DNA of 64,000 nucleotides from Skeletonema tropicum (taxonomy: Eukaryota > Bacillariophyta > Thalassiosirophyceae > Thalassiosirales > Thalassiosiraceae): assembly GCA_037178625.1 (NCBI GenBank), contig CM074130.1, positions 3,162,001 to 3,226,000 of the forward strand, in the 5' to 3' direction. Every line of letters starts with the position of its first letter. Position 1 is the stretch's first letter. The notes beneath the pieces are model-generated. The model was given only the letters and a program-made list of their open reading frames with translations. It was not told where the DNA came from and searched no databases. Made by a program: the position numbers and the translations under genes. Positions 34,425 to 45,496 of this stretch are shown one piece after another.

Positions 34425-34569
34425 GGGGTTCGGGGTGGATGTTCGTTCCCGCCATCACACGCTTCTTCTCATTTTCATTCCCTCTTCATTGCATCGAGCA
34501 AGCCAATCGCCCCATACTCCAAACAATAACTTTCTTACCACGGACAGGATCTTGCTTACTACTATTACA

Positions 34570-35665
34570 ATGCTGAATGCTCCAACATTTTCAATCAGAA
34601 CAAAAGGCGGCGGTGGATTTCTGCGGCCATCCGATAATGATAATGCGGCGGCGACAACAGCAATTGGCTCTCTTCCGCCGTCTCGTAAATCGACTTTATC
34701 GGAACCATTTGACGACCTGCGATGGCCGTATGCCGTTTCTCCCCTCCAAGTGTACCTCTATGGCGTCATTACTGTTTGGGTGCTCTTCATCCTCTATCAT
34801 TTTGTTATGTTTGCTGTGCGGAAGCGCATCCGGCGACGCAGTGAAAAGAAGAGAGCTCAATCGAAGCGCCTGAGCAAAGATGAGCATCGTCCTCACGAGA
34901 GCCAGCATCATAGCCTCCATACCGCCCAAACCTTACGACCATCTGCACGCGTGGCAAAAGTACCACCAAAATCGCCTGGTTATCGTCCCTGCAAAACGTC
35001 CAAGGTCAAGGTGCATCGTAAATTAGCGAAGAAAATAGCACTAAGGTCAGCTACTAGGCAGCGGCGCAAGAGTCGCAGAGAGTTTGCTCGTTCAAAAACG
35101 AGGACGAAGAAAGCGATAAATGTTCCCACGAGTCCGTCATATGAGCTGTTCCAGTACATGAGCTCTCAGCCATTGATCCAAGTAGACGGAGAAGGACGAG
35201 TTACTGAAAAACGTCACTCATTCGTGGCTGCGGAGGAGAAGATGATTGCCGACCCACAAAGCAGCAATGACGTTTCTCCTGCAGAAATCAATGATACTAC
35301 CGTGAAGCCCCGTGAAGAGCCAGGGCAAGAAGACGGAAACAAAATCGAAAATAATGATTCTTCCTCTGTGAAAACTCAGACACGATATTGTAATCTTGAT
35401 TTCAAGTGGCTTGTTCGAGTACACTCAAAAAGCTCAGCAGGGAGAAGCGCTAGATCTCTTCAACGATCTTCAGATTGCTCATGAGACAATTGATGGAATG
35501 GATCCACTTCAGCGCGAACTGAGGAACCATCTCTTTCAAGTTAGCGGAGTTCGTGGGAAGTATCCTCAGATTTTCACGTCCAATAACAATGAGCACACCT
35601 ATCTCGGCGGATATGAGTGGCTCCAGAGCATGGACTTTGAAGATTTGAGAAAGATTGTCCCGTGA
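34570..35665 (+). CDS. Membrane-anchored protein with SH3BGR/glutaredoxin-like C-terminus, one frame break
   Basis: This encodes about 364 residues. A Gly/Asn/Ser-rich N-terminus is followed by a single membrane span (about 58-82: YGVITVWVLFILYHFVMF). Then comes a strongly basic, Arg/Lys/Ser-rich stretch of about 110 residues, an acidic linker, and a thioredoxin-fold-like end: WLVRVHSKSS, EALDLFNDLQ, GKYPQIFTSN, TYLGGYEWLQ. This resembles the SH3BGR/glutaredoxin-like family, but no CxxC active site is visible. Skipping one base near 35437-35446 joins the parts. An upstream in-frame start at 34435 lies beside the palindromic element and seems less likely. Confidence 0.5.
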
Positions 35666-35755
35666 AGTCGAGACGGGCGGCGCAAGAGAGAGAGAATATA
35701 ATGCATGTTGATAACCTACACTTTTTACAATATTGTGATTATTATTTCCTACCAT
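35417..35755 (+). repeat. Direct duplicate, copy 1 (inside the glutaredoxin-like gene)
   Basis: About 339 bp nearly identical to 39950-40288 in the same orientation. Differences are a handful of substitutions and at least one indel (GCAGG against GGCAGG). The copy begins at the first strand of the glutaredoxin-like domain and runs about 90 bp past its stop codon. Confidence 0.9.
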
Positions 35756-37355
35756 GTTTTTTGATTTCAAGTGGACCGCATGAGAAGAAGACAAGTGAAT
35801 TGCCATTCGTGCCGCACGTCCCATCTCCAACTGTGTTAGGGCATTAGCGCTACTGCAAGTTTCGCTACTTTGCATTACGTTGACGGTAGTATTCCCTTCC
35901 ACCTTACCTAAGGGAGATAACCGCTTTAATAAAGTCCTTATCATAGTATATAAGTGTAGGGTCGTCAGCGCAGGGGATGCGATGTTGTCTGATGTTGTGC
36001 GGGCGCAAATTTTATGACATGCAAGAAAAGAGACGGGAAAATTCTCTTCCCGCGTTTTCCCTCCGTCATTTTTTACTTTTTTAGCTCACCCTGCCGACGC
36101 TCATTCTCACGCTGTAGTCCTCGGAACAGAGATCATTCGAATTTTATCCCAAAATATTTTTTGCGCGAGGGACGGCCTGATCTCTGTAACCTCTGGGACG
36201 TCTTGCACTTTTTCAACTGCCACAGATGCCAAAACAGCATTTTGCAAAGTGTTTACCCCCTACAACGACAAAATAGAGCAATGCTGTGTTGATTACCGAA
36301 TGTCATCACTACCATCCTCAACATTGCTGCGGCAACCCTCCTAGCAGCCTGGCGCTCTCTCATTGCATTCGATTGGCTCAAATAATGGAGAAAGAGGACG
36401 CTATCGGCAAGACAATGAACAACTCATCCGTGACTTCATCCTCTCTTGTTTCATAGAATCGTTTTTTTTGTGTGCATCAACCCTGAGGTAACACGCAAGC
36501 GAATGGTAGCTCCGAGACGAATATCTTGAGCTATCTTGAGCTGAAGAATGCACTTCTTTCTGCGTTACCAATTGCCGATGATCCACCAACTCCTTGAAAG
36601 CTTCATTCGACACAGGGCCAATTCGTTTGATTGCTCCATAGAGGGAAGAATTTCGTGGCCGAAGTCTATTCAATGACGAGCTACGTAACTGCAGAAAGGC
36701 CGTCCATCGTCTCGAGATTATTCGCATACTTTCATCTTTCCTCCAATGCTCATTTTCTGTCATTCGTTCGGCCAAATTGATTCTGTTGTGGACCCATCGC
36801 GCGGTCATCCCCTGCCCCATGACCCCGAGAGGGACCGGGGGACGCATTCCCATCAATACTTGGGGCCATTGAGATGTAATTGCTCTTATCGACCGATATT
36901 GGTGTGATATCATTGCAAAATGATGTTTTGGCATCTGTGGCAGTTGAAAAAGTGCAAGCCGGTCCAGAGGTTATAGAGATCCGTAATTTCTTTCCGCTTA
37001 TTTACCCTTGTTTCCACCAAACCATATTCGCGCATTTTTTTATTTTTTTAATACTTACACGTGAGTACTTAGGATCTCGATACCGAGGACTACAGCGTGC
37101 TCATTCTCATCGATCTCAATGCTCTCGACATTGATCAATCTCCATCTCCTCACACCATCGCTGCCTCGCTACTACTATCACGCCAACATCGTCATTGATC
37201 TGTATCTGTAAGGTAAGATATCTATTGCTAGGTCATCGTCATTGTCTGCGAGCATGCCGATCGACATAGACATAGACATTGCTTCCGCCATTACATTTCC
37301 AGTGCCATCATTCGACTAATTCTATCGCTCGTCCATTTTTGTCCTCCGTGGTAGA
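35756..37355. other. Gene-poor stretch containing an inverted-arm element
   Basis: No confident gene is seen. Most of it is the element at 36097-37105, described separately. The rest, 35756-36096 and 37106-37355, is non-coding as far as I can see. The second part is the presumed promoter of the CCCH-finger gene. Confidence 0.45.
36097..37105. mobile_element. Foldback-like element with about 150-bp inverted arms
   Basis: The left arm (36097-36250) and right arm (36910-37105) are inverted copies. The core, 36202-36247 against 36912-36957, has one mismatch in 46 bases and includes CTTGCACTTTTTCAACTGCC. The outer parts share CGCTGTAGTCCTCGG and TGCGCGA in the same order but are more diverged. 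The loop holds a minus-strand open frame of 177 residues (36401-36934) that I cannot identify and that overlaps the right arm. Terminal structure and target duplications are unclear. Confidence 0.5.
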
Positions 37356-38501
37356 ATGAAATTGCCTAATTTGACGCAGCTACATGTACGTCTTCAAGAA
37401 GCAGGGGTAGGGAAGGATGATAAATCAATCTTGAATGTGCTGCGAGAGTTTTGTCCACTCATTGATATTCGTCGACCGAATCCGAACTATGCATTCGTCA
37501 CTATGACAGAAGAAAATGCGAATGCAGCGCTAGCTCATGCAGTTTTACCATCTTGGATTACGACATTGGCTCTTGCCAAGCATCCTCGTCCGGCGAAACC
37601 TTCTGTATACATTGACCGCAATGAAAACAGTGTATGCCGTGCCTACTTGCTCGGTCACTGTGGAGACGGAGAAGATTGCATCCTCGGATTCCTCCATCCA
37701 TTGTATCGGTTTGGTGTAGATTATGATGCGGTGCTATATGGCAAGAAGAAGGAGAATGAGAGAAAGATCAATTCGTCACATGTGGCTACTTCTTCTGCTG
37801 TTACCAACCACGATCACGATCTTGTTGGGCCTGCGTCGACAATTATCACTCCCAATGCTTCTTCGGAGCAAGAGCAATCACGTGAGGCTACTTCTTCTGC
37901 TGTTATCAACCACGATCACGATCTTGTTGGGCCTGCGTCGACAATTATCACTCCCAATGCTTCTTTGGAGCAAGAGCAAGAGCAAGCACATGAGGAAGCA
38001 CCATCCACATCTCACTCAGGTACGTTTGTTTGTGATGTTGCTATCTTGTGTCCGTCGCATTGAACACTGCCTAACAACTCTCTTACTTCTTTGCTGTATG
38101 CAATGTAGAACTGTTTGAGAATCCAATGAACTGGACAAATCTAGGTTGCTGCAACGTCTTCTCCTCTTGCGGTCACAGTCATTCCTCGTCAAGAGAGCCC
38201 GATTCTCTAGATTCTTTAAGTGCCACCGAATCTTGAAACAGGATCTTCCTTCGACAACGCCGACGAATCAGTTGAAGATGATGAAATTGCTCGCCTAAAA
38301 ACTCAATGGGAGAAGTGGGATAGGCCTCTGCCCAAACGAAAGGCCCCTCCTCCTGAAGACTGGCAAGAGAAATCTGGGATTTCATGGGAACATTTAGAGG
38401 AGCAAAGGGCAGCAACTCTCTAGAGAACTGGACCCTTTGAAGGAAGCCTGCCCTGATGCAGTTGCTTACTTCAGTGTAGCTTGTCAAGATAGTTGTCCCA
38501 G
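37356..38501 (+). CDS. CCCH-type zinc-finger protein, N-terminal part, frame-broken
   Basis: Exon 37356-38019 joins 38109-38501 through an 89-nt intron in phase 1. Residues 89-111 contain CRAYLLGHCGDGEDC then His, a CCCH finger with a slightly long last spacing. Two tandem 34-residue repeats follow (containing HDHDLVGPASTIITPN). After the intron, single-base skips at 38233-38234 and 38407-38409 join a segment ending ACQDSCP. A good donor follows at 38502 and an acceptor at 38562 (61-nt intron), which would continue into SFNCGSGSALGDD. So the gene probably extends into 38563-39180. CCCH proteins usually bind RNA; role unknown. Confidence 0.5.
37785..37980 (+). repeat. Two tandem 102-bp coding repeats
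   Basis: Copies start at 37785 and 37887 and differ at only a few bases. The period of 102 nt is 34 codons, so the frame is kept. Each encodes a segment beginning ATSSAV and containing HDHDLVGPAST. Confidence 0.85.
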
Positions 38502-38562
38502 GTGATAATATCTTTTTGATCTTACTCCATTGCGCACTTCAATGGAGTAGGGGACATATCAG

Positions 38563-39180
38563 TTTCAATTGTGGCAGCGGATCAGCTCTTGGAGATGATG
38601 TTGATTTAAGAGCTTGGGGTAATTGCTCACTGGATAGGATTGATGGGGTTGAGTCCATTTTTCGAGCAATTTTCATCCGATCATCACCATCGACGTTGAT
38701 AATTTGTTACATCATGTCCAATATTTTCGACGAAAGATGCAGAACAGAACGCTTTTGGAAACATGTCGAGCAATGACTGCTATCCTTCAGAGAGTGTCTG
38801 ATTGTCTCACTTTACATCTAGAGAATAAGTGCGACATTTCTTTAGATGGAGGTGAATGTTTGATCGACTTTGCTCGTCGCAGCAGTGCTCTTCCAATGAT
38901 CAATGATGACACGAAGCGAAGAATCTCTTCGGAAGTTAGTCATAGCTTCAAAAGAGGAGGAACCTGTTGGTATCATCAGTGTCCTATTGCAGTCGCAACA
39001 AGAATGGATTCACGAAAGATGCACCAGGTGTCGTCAGACATTATTCTATAGTTCATTTTCCCGAGATCAAAGCTCGGGAAGAAGAGTACAGATAGTGGAG
39101 TGGGCAAGATCTTGTACCTGCACATCCTGATGAAGTTAGAGGCTTTCACATTCTGTTCAATATGGGCAAGAATATCTTGG
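38563..39180 (+). pseudogene. Protein-like but frame-broken segment, unidentified
   Basis: Several overlapping plus-strand frames here look like real protein pieces: LGDDVDLRAWGNCSLDRI, then NLLHHVQYFRRKMQNRTLLE, then LIDFARRSSALPMINDD, then PVGIISVLLQSQQEWIHE, then EIKAREEEYR and GKNILGVKE. They need at least three frame changes and one or two in-frame stops removed. This may be the continuation of the CCCH-finger gene, damaged by assembly indels, or a decayed gene. I do not recognise the family. Confidence 0.35.
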
Positions 39181-39212
39181 GAGTCAAAGAGTGATCAGGA
39201 GAAGAAAGAGCA

Positions 39213-39807
39213 TATGGCTGCAATGAGAAACGCTCGAGGAAAGCGAAAGAAGACAGATGACGAGTCTGATGATGTGGTTCGTGATAATGTGCCTAATGAT
39301 GAGAGTGAGCCAAAGTTCACGAGGAAGCGGAAGAGGTCGGGGGAATGCAAGGAACCTGGCTGCAACAAGTTTTCTGTGGGAGCAGGAGGAAAGTGTTTGA
39401 AACACGGTGGACAGATGAGTGAATGCAAGGAACCTGGCTGTACCAAGCGACCTCGGGGAGCAGGAGGAAAGTGTGTGAAACACGGTGGACAGCTGCCGAA
39501 ATGCAAGGAACCTGGCTGCAACAAGTGTACTGTGGGAGCAGGAGGAAAGTGTTTGAAACACGGTGGACAGATGAGTGAATGCAAGGAACCTGGCTGTACC
39601 AAGCGACCTCGGGGAGCAGGAGGAAAGTGTGTGAAACACGGTGGACAGCTGCCGAAATGCAAGGAACCTGGCTGCAACAAGTTTTCTGTGGGAGCAGGAG
39701 GAAAGTGTGTGAAACACGGTGGACAGAGGAGGGAATGCAAGGAAGCTGGCTGCACCAAGCAACCTCGGGGAGTAGGAGGAATGTGCCGGACACATAGGCA
39801 GACGTAA
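39213..39807 (+). CDS. Cys/His tandem-repeat protein, WRKY19-type zinc-knuckle repeats
   Basis: A Lys/Arg/Asp-rich leader (MAAMRNARGKRKKTDDESDD) precedes six tandem 26-residue repeats of the form C-x4-C-x10-C-x2-H, for example CKEPGC then GGKCLKHGG. The spacing looks like small zinc-binding modules seen as repeats in stramenopile proteins and in plant WRKY19-like proteins. A and B units alternate, one having NKFSVG and the other TKRPRG. The frame is open upstream to 39100; I chose the ATG at 39213. Function is unknown. DNA or RNA binding is a reasonable guess from the basic leader. Confidence 0.55.
39343..39807 (+). repeat. 78-bp tandem repeat, six units as three 156-bp dimers
   Basis: Units start at 39343, 39421, 39499, 39577, 39655 and 39733. 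Units 1, 3 and 5 resemble each other more than units 2 and 4, giving a 156-bp higher-order period. The last unit is the most diverged. The pattern implies recent dimer duplication. Confidence 0.9.
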
Positions 39808-39949
39808 CTACAATTAGCTTTCCATTATTTTGACCTTTTGAAAGAAATAAATCAAGTCAAAGGTTGTTTGCAAATGCTCGATGCACTGTCATTATTCATA
39901 GCCAGCCGCATAGCCATCAAAAGGATTCTTGTTTGGATACAGATGCATG

Positions 39950-40288
39950 AGTACACTCAAAAAGCTCAGGCAGGGAGAAGCGCTAGATCTCTTCAACGAT
40001 CTTCAGATTGCTCATGAGACAATTGATGGAATGGATCCACTTCAGCGCGAACTGAGGAACCATCTCTTTCAAGTTAGCGGAGTTCGTGGGAAGTATCCTC
40101 AGATTTTCACGTCCGATAACAATGAGCAAACCTATCTCGGCGGATATGAGTGGCTCCAGAGCATGGACTTTGAAGATTTGAGAAAGATTGTCCCGTGAAG
40201 TCGAGACGGGCGGCGCAAGAGAGAGAGAATATAATGCATGATGATAACCTACACTTTTTACAATATTGCGATTATTATTTCCTACCAT
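39950..40288 (+). pseudogene. Truncated copy 2 of the glutaredoxin-like segment
   Basis: Nearly identical to 35417-35755. It starts abruptly at the beginning of the domain and lacks the membrane-anchor part. An 89-residue frame from 39929 remains open (GEALDLFNDLQ to the stop at 40198), but its first dozen residues come from the wrong frame or flank. It lies 10 bp from the 3' end of the FkbM-like gene. Most likely a dead partial duplication. Confidence 0.6.
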
Positions 40289-40298
40289 CATTACCGGC

Positions 40299-42491
40299 CT
40301 ACTTTCCGGGCGCTTTACGATCGTTAGCTGTCTTAATTTGTCCTCCACCTCCACCGTATCCACCAAACAGATCGTACATGTGCTGAATAGTCATCTCTTC
40401 CTTACTCCTGCGTCCTCTAGGGCATTGCAACAAAGAACGGCGGGGTTTCTCTCTGCTTAGGTCCTTCAGGGGACTCTTCAGTGCCGGAGATTCGCAATTC
40501 ATCCTTGGGAATGAGGCCAAGATTCATGAAGAGACGGCGGGCCCAATTCTTGGTAGGAGGCTTTACCGACGGGTGGTCAAGCACGTCCTCTAAAACTTCA
40601 TCGCAAAGATTATCGATTCTGGCAACCTGACGGGCGCCTAGAAAGAAAGTCTTGTACCTCACTGAATGAAAGAATTCAATCAAGGTCTTTACATCTAAAT
40701 CAGGGGAGTGTTCAATACCAACAACAACAATTGTCTTGTCTTCAAATAAGTCTCGTGCCGATTCCAAAACAAGCATCTGGTTCTTCATGGAAGTGCCGTC
40801 GACATGTAGGTAAGGCACCACAATGTCACCATCTCCCTCGTCCTCTTCTTCAAAGGGCAGCAACGCCCTCAAATTAGGATAAGGCCTTGTTCCATCTGGT
40901 AACGTGCTGTTGCCAACCCTTCGATTCTTTCCCGATCTCATTCGGAGTTCAAGCGTCTCCTTGTCAGGGACGTCAACCTCTAACGCTTCCTGGATTTCAT
41001 CGTCGTCCATGTCCTCATCTATCTTTGCCAATCCAGCCAAATTTCCATCACGATCATAGATGCGTGCCTTATCTATACCTTTGAAGCGCTCTTCAATATC
41101 CTCTAAGGCACCGTAACCTAACGCCTTGGCTGCGTTTCGACCTTCCTTATCACGAGGCAGTTCATCAGAAGCAATAACATGAACAATGGTTCGATGCTTC
41201 CCACGTGGGGGCCAATGTCTAATTGCCTGGAATGCCAAATGACCAGAGTCTCGACTTTCTGTAAAAATGATGTGTTGCCGAATGGACGTGTTACTTCTAA
41301 AACTATCGGCAACGGCTTCGATGAATCTGCTAATAACGTGAACTTGCCCCTTGGTTCTATACGTCCCCTCCACAATTTTGACCGGCTGCTTCACTTTCGG
41401 TGTACCATCCTTATTCTTCTCGCCTGGCTTAATCTCAACAAAGTCAGGGTCATATTCATCCGGGGGTTGCTTTTCAATGAAGTAGTTCATGACGCAATTC
41501 CTGCCTGCCAAGTTCCGCTTCGCTGCCATATCCATACCTAGCTTTGGCACTCCGGCTGACCACCACCACGGTTTTGGTCGAGTAATTCTATCCGCAAATG
41601 AAGGTAGCATCTTTTTCGACCCGTAAAAAATTAGTGTAAAGAGCAGAAACAATCGTAGAATACGGACCGTCGACTTGGCCGAGAGTAGCTTGATGAAAAT
41701 CTCTTCTTCCGTAGATCCACTCAACCCAGCCTGATGTTGCTTTTGGAGCAGATGAAAGTCCTCTTCCGGAACTTGTCCAAGTAATAACGATAGAATTCGT
41801 CGTGTTTGAGAAAACATGTTGGAAGCAGAATCAACCGCAGAGGATTGTTGCCTGATCCTTCTGACCTTTTTGTCATTATCCTAAATCGTATGGGTCGACC
41901 CGCTGCACACCCTACAGCATATGGCTCCTCTCTAGAATTGCGCTGTTGTGATCCCAACAGGGGATGTACCTGAGAGGTAAGAGGCGCTGCACCAGTGTTT
42001 CCCCTCACAATGGGACCCTCATGACGATTATGACCGGCTCCGACATAAGAGTTGGTACGATGACCCCCCTCCGCTGCTCGTGAAGCACGAGGGTTGCTGT
42101 TGTCTCTACTTTCAAGGATGCGATCGTGAATGCTTCCCCTCCCTCGTCGCAGTTGCGTTTGTGATATAGCTTTGGTCAAGCTACCGCTGCTGCTTGTATT
42201 GCTGGTAGACCGGTAGACTGTGGATATGGTTGGCGGGGATGTAGCATTTTGGCTTCTGGCGGGAGAATTTATAGTCCCAGATCGACTTTTGATCAAGCTC
42301 CTTTGCCTCGTCGTGCCGTGCACATTGGTAGTACCAGTGTTGGTATTGGTTTTGCCGCCCTTGGACGTGTTGAGGTCCCCGTAGGGATCAAACCGCCTCG
42401 ATTGGAACGGCGGCATCGTTCTTTTTATGGACTCATCGCCATCGTTCATCGCGTACTTAGCAGCCACCGCGGTGGCTTCGGGAGTACGCAA
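40299..42491 (-). CDS. Single-span membrane protein with FkbM-like region
   Basis: Exons 42491-41970 and 41880-40299 are joined by an 89-nt intron in phase 0 (donor CAG/GTACAT). Skipping one base in the three-G run at 40420-40422 extends the end from FFVAMP to a tail containing DLFGGYGGGGGQ, for about 700 residues. The first 170 residues are Ser/Thr/Asn/Arg rich and disordered. A hydrophobic span (LRLFLLFTLIFYG) follows. Near the C-terminus, YLHVDGTSMKNQMLVLESA followed by IVVVGIEHSPD resembles the end of FkbM methyltransferase domains. The SAM-binding part is not clear, so enzymatic activity is uncertain. Confidence 0.5.
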
Positions 42492-42916
42492 GTGCGGTTC
42501 GGTTCCCGTGGTTCACTTCAGTGTTTTTCCTTGTTTTCAGTCACTATTTGTAGGTGGAGTACCAATGCGACAATAAACACGATCTCGCTCAGTCACAAAC
42601 GAATGTTACGATTAGGCCTGAGAAAAGGGGCGGGCGCCCGCTGATCCTCCAAATCAACACTCAAAACATCTCTCCGTTCGCTCCCGTTCTCATCAGGAAA
42701 GTCGTGCCAAAGGGGCCGAACACAAAATAAGAGTGAATTGAAATGTTGGACTCATGTTGTAAACGACCAATCCACTTATGCTAAAGGAGGAGCAGCTACA
42801 ACTAATCTGAACTATATTTTGTAGGTGAAGTCGTCTGTAGAAGAAGGCATTCTTTGAGATCGACAGAAGATATCACTACTTCCTCACATATCAGGTGAAT
42901 CCACCACTTTTTAACC

Positions 42917-44579
42917 ATGACCGACTATGATCATTCCGCTGGACTGCAATTCACTCCTGGTCTCGATCATGCCCGCGCCTCCATGAACAATGATGACAAC
43001 AATATGTACGCAGAAGAATCACAAGAAGTGTATGTCTCCAGAGGACAAACTTATTTACAAGACGTAGAGGCTGATGGTGATTTACCTGTAGCTGTTGCAG
43101 CCAATGATACAGACCGACGCTCAGGACGAACGAAATACACTTTCCTGCCAGTCTGGCTAAGGGATTCGCCAACCTGTGTCAAAGTGACAACTGCAGCGGC
43201 AGCATTATTGGTGATTGTTTTTGTGGCAATTATGGTTTCTGGCATTGTCCAGTTGCCCAATGACAATGCCTCTAAATTCAGCAGTAGTGCAAATACAGGA
43301 ACAGGAACTGATGGTGGATCTACAGACGGTGGATCTACAGACGGTGGATCTACAGACGGTGGATCTACAGACGGTGGATCTACAGACGGTGGATCTACAG
43401 ACGTTGGATCGAATACTAATATCGTTGATGTCGTTCCTACAAAAGAACCCACCACTGATATCATTACTTTGTCTCCCGTGGCTGATTCTCAAGTGCCAGT
43501 GACTCCACCCCCATCAATTATTTCAGAAGGTATTCTAGGTACCAATAACAACACTGTCACCCACGCCAGAACCAACACTACCACCTCTCACTACATCCAG
43601 ACCTTCTGAACAAGCTGCACCATTCCCTGAACTGGATTGTCCCCAGAATCTAGAGAAAACTGTTACAATTGATCCAGTTACAGTGTTTTCTTATGCCTTT
43701 GTTCTTACAGAATCTGGAGATAATGGTATCATGTGTGGACGATTACAAGTTCAGAATCACAAAGGATGGGTTGGTTTCGCTGTTTCACCCAATGGATCCA
43801 TGGTTGGAAGTGATGCTATTATCGGAGAACCATCCACCAAGTCTGTTCTGAAGTATGACTTGAATGGAAAAGGCGCAAATTTAGTCAATGTCATGGACAC
43901 AGCCAAGCAGACGTTGGAGGATGCTTCCATTGTTGAGGATAAAGGTTCGACAATTATGACTTTTACAAAGCGATTAGTTGAACAAGGCGAAAACTCGATA
44001 ACAGCAACTGGTAGAAATGTTTTCCTTCACGCAAGAGGAGATGATACAACTATGGGGTATCACTCTACGAGAGTGGTATTTGTGTTGGACTTTACAACGA
44101 CTGATTCTCCAACTCTGCAGCCAACGGAAGAAGTAACGACACCTCAACCTACAACGGAACCTGAATTGTCTGATAGTTCCTTGCAATGCACACCATATTC
44201 ACCATGCACGGCGTGCTTTGGTTCATGCGAAAGTAACTTTGACTGTGAAGGAGAACTTCAATGCTTCATGCGCAGATATGGTGAGCCGATTCCTGGATGC
44301 TTCGGGCAAGGAAGGTATGGCCAAAATTACTGTTTCAATCCATTTGCTGGCCTTGACAGTACAGCCATCCTCTTGACGACCAGTGAGGAAGAATGTGATA
44401 AAAAGGCTCCTTGTAGCAAGTGCTTCGGAGGTTGTCGTGAAGACGAACAATGTGACAAGGATTTATATTGTTACAGAAGATTCGACAACCCTTATCGACC
44501 AGTGCCTGGATGTGCTGGGCAGGGTGAACGTGGGATGCACTATTGCTTTGATCCTGACGATATTCCGCGAGGAAATTGA
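42917..44579 (+). CDS. DOMON-domain membrane glycoprotein with DGGST repeats, one frame break
   Basis: This encodes about 553 residues. A 90-residue cytoplasmic part precedes one membrane span (about 93-117). Outside it come six DGGST pentapeptides, a Thr/Pro-rich stalk, a DOMON domain (GWVGFAVSPNGSMVGSDAII then STRVVFVLDF), another Thr/Pro stalk, and two Cys-rich modules with CxxCFG(S/G)C and PGC-x-GQG patterns. DOMON domains bind haem or sugars in extracellular redox proteins. Skipping one base at about 43544-43547 joins stalk to domain. Type II orientation and a cell-wall or surface location are inferred. Confidence 0.65.
43310..43408 (+). repeat. 15-bp tandem repeat encoding DGGST
   Basis: Six uniform copies of a GGATCTACAGACGGT-type unit lie within the stalk of the DOMON protein. 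The seventh is changed to DVGSN. Codon usage is identical between copies, so expansion is recent. Confidence 0.9.
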
Positions 44580-44682
44580 TAATCGAGGTTACTCAACTTA
44601 TGATTAGTCTTAATTCTGTGTTGTATCTGTTAAGCCTCTTGCAGAATAACTTCTTGGTACAGCGTCTCCAAAAAACTCAATG

Positions 44683-45496
44683 TTAGCGCTTCCCTCTCCT
44701 ATTGGTCTTTCCCGTCATAAGAGCCCAAACGTCAGGCATAACGATTTCATCTGACTTCGACTTCTTGATAGGTGTGGGATCTAATTCTCCTGTAATTACC
44801 CCATAACCTACCCTTACCCCGAGAAGAAATATACCCACCCCAACAACTCCAAAGAAGCCAGACGCAAGGGAGGATAGACCCATGATCGCATTTCTAAATA
44901 CTTGCGTGAGACGCTGAATGAAATAAATGTCTGTCTCGAAGGGATGCGTTGCAAATAACGCCCCGAGATATGTTGTGAAAAACCACAACACCCCAGCACA
45001 AGCCCATGCAAAGGCCGCCCCACCTATACATACAAGTGGATTCACTCCATTGAGATCTCTCGCCTCCTCGATAGAACGCTGTCTTTCTTCTTCAGTTTTT
45101 TGAGATCGGAATTCCTTAAAGTATTCACGAGTTTTACCAGAACCATATTTCTCCTTGTCAACCGACGCCTGGAATTTCTGACATGAGCCGATCATTTACA
45201 GAGCTAGTGACCGCTTTGCTAGTTATTGCGTCATCATTTGCAATGTCTCCGGGAGTGATGAGGATTTCTGATTTTTCAGCCGATGCAGCGGTAAATCGTT
45301 TCTCAACACTGTCGACCGTTGCTGACGTCATTTGCGACGCATCGTCTTCACTTGCCAACCGTACATATGAGTTGTGTCGCCGCAGTGGAGCTTTCACTGT
45401 TGACGATTGGAAGTTGGCGCTCTTGAATGCAGAAGAGTACTGGCAGCCGCTCAATGGCAGCGCCAAATAAACTAACGGAAAGGTCCTCATAGCCAT
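44683..45496 (-). CDS. Plastid membrane protein, DUF3082-like, one frame break
   Basis: This encodes about 270 residues. Starting at 45496, the signal peptide ends YSSA before FKSANF, a strong diatom plastid site. A transit and linker region follows. Then EEERQRSIEEARDLNGVNP leads into two hydrophobic segments (GGAAFAWACAGVLWFF and SLASGFFGVVGVGIFLLGVR), a layout like DUF3082 proteins of cyanobacteria and plastids, whose function is unknown. Skipping one base at about 45163-45168 joins the frames. It ends in a basic tail. Confidence 0.55.

Noticed and set aside
39184..39795. Antisense open frames of 158-203 codons through the Cys/His repeats
   Set aside because: They are mirror products of the 78-bp repeat on the other strand and have no non-repetitive sequence of their own.
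35417..40288. The two 339-bp direct repeats as LTRs of a retrotransposon
   Set aside because: The repeats lack TG...CA ends, contain the end of a protein-coding gene, and the 4-kb interior has no reverse transcriptase, integrase or primer-binding site.
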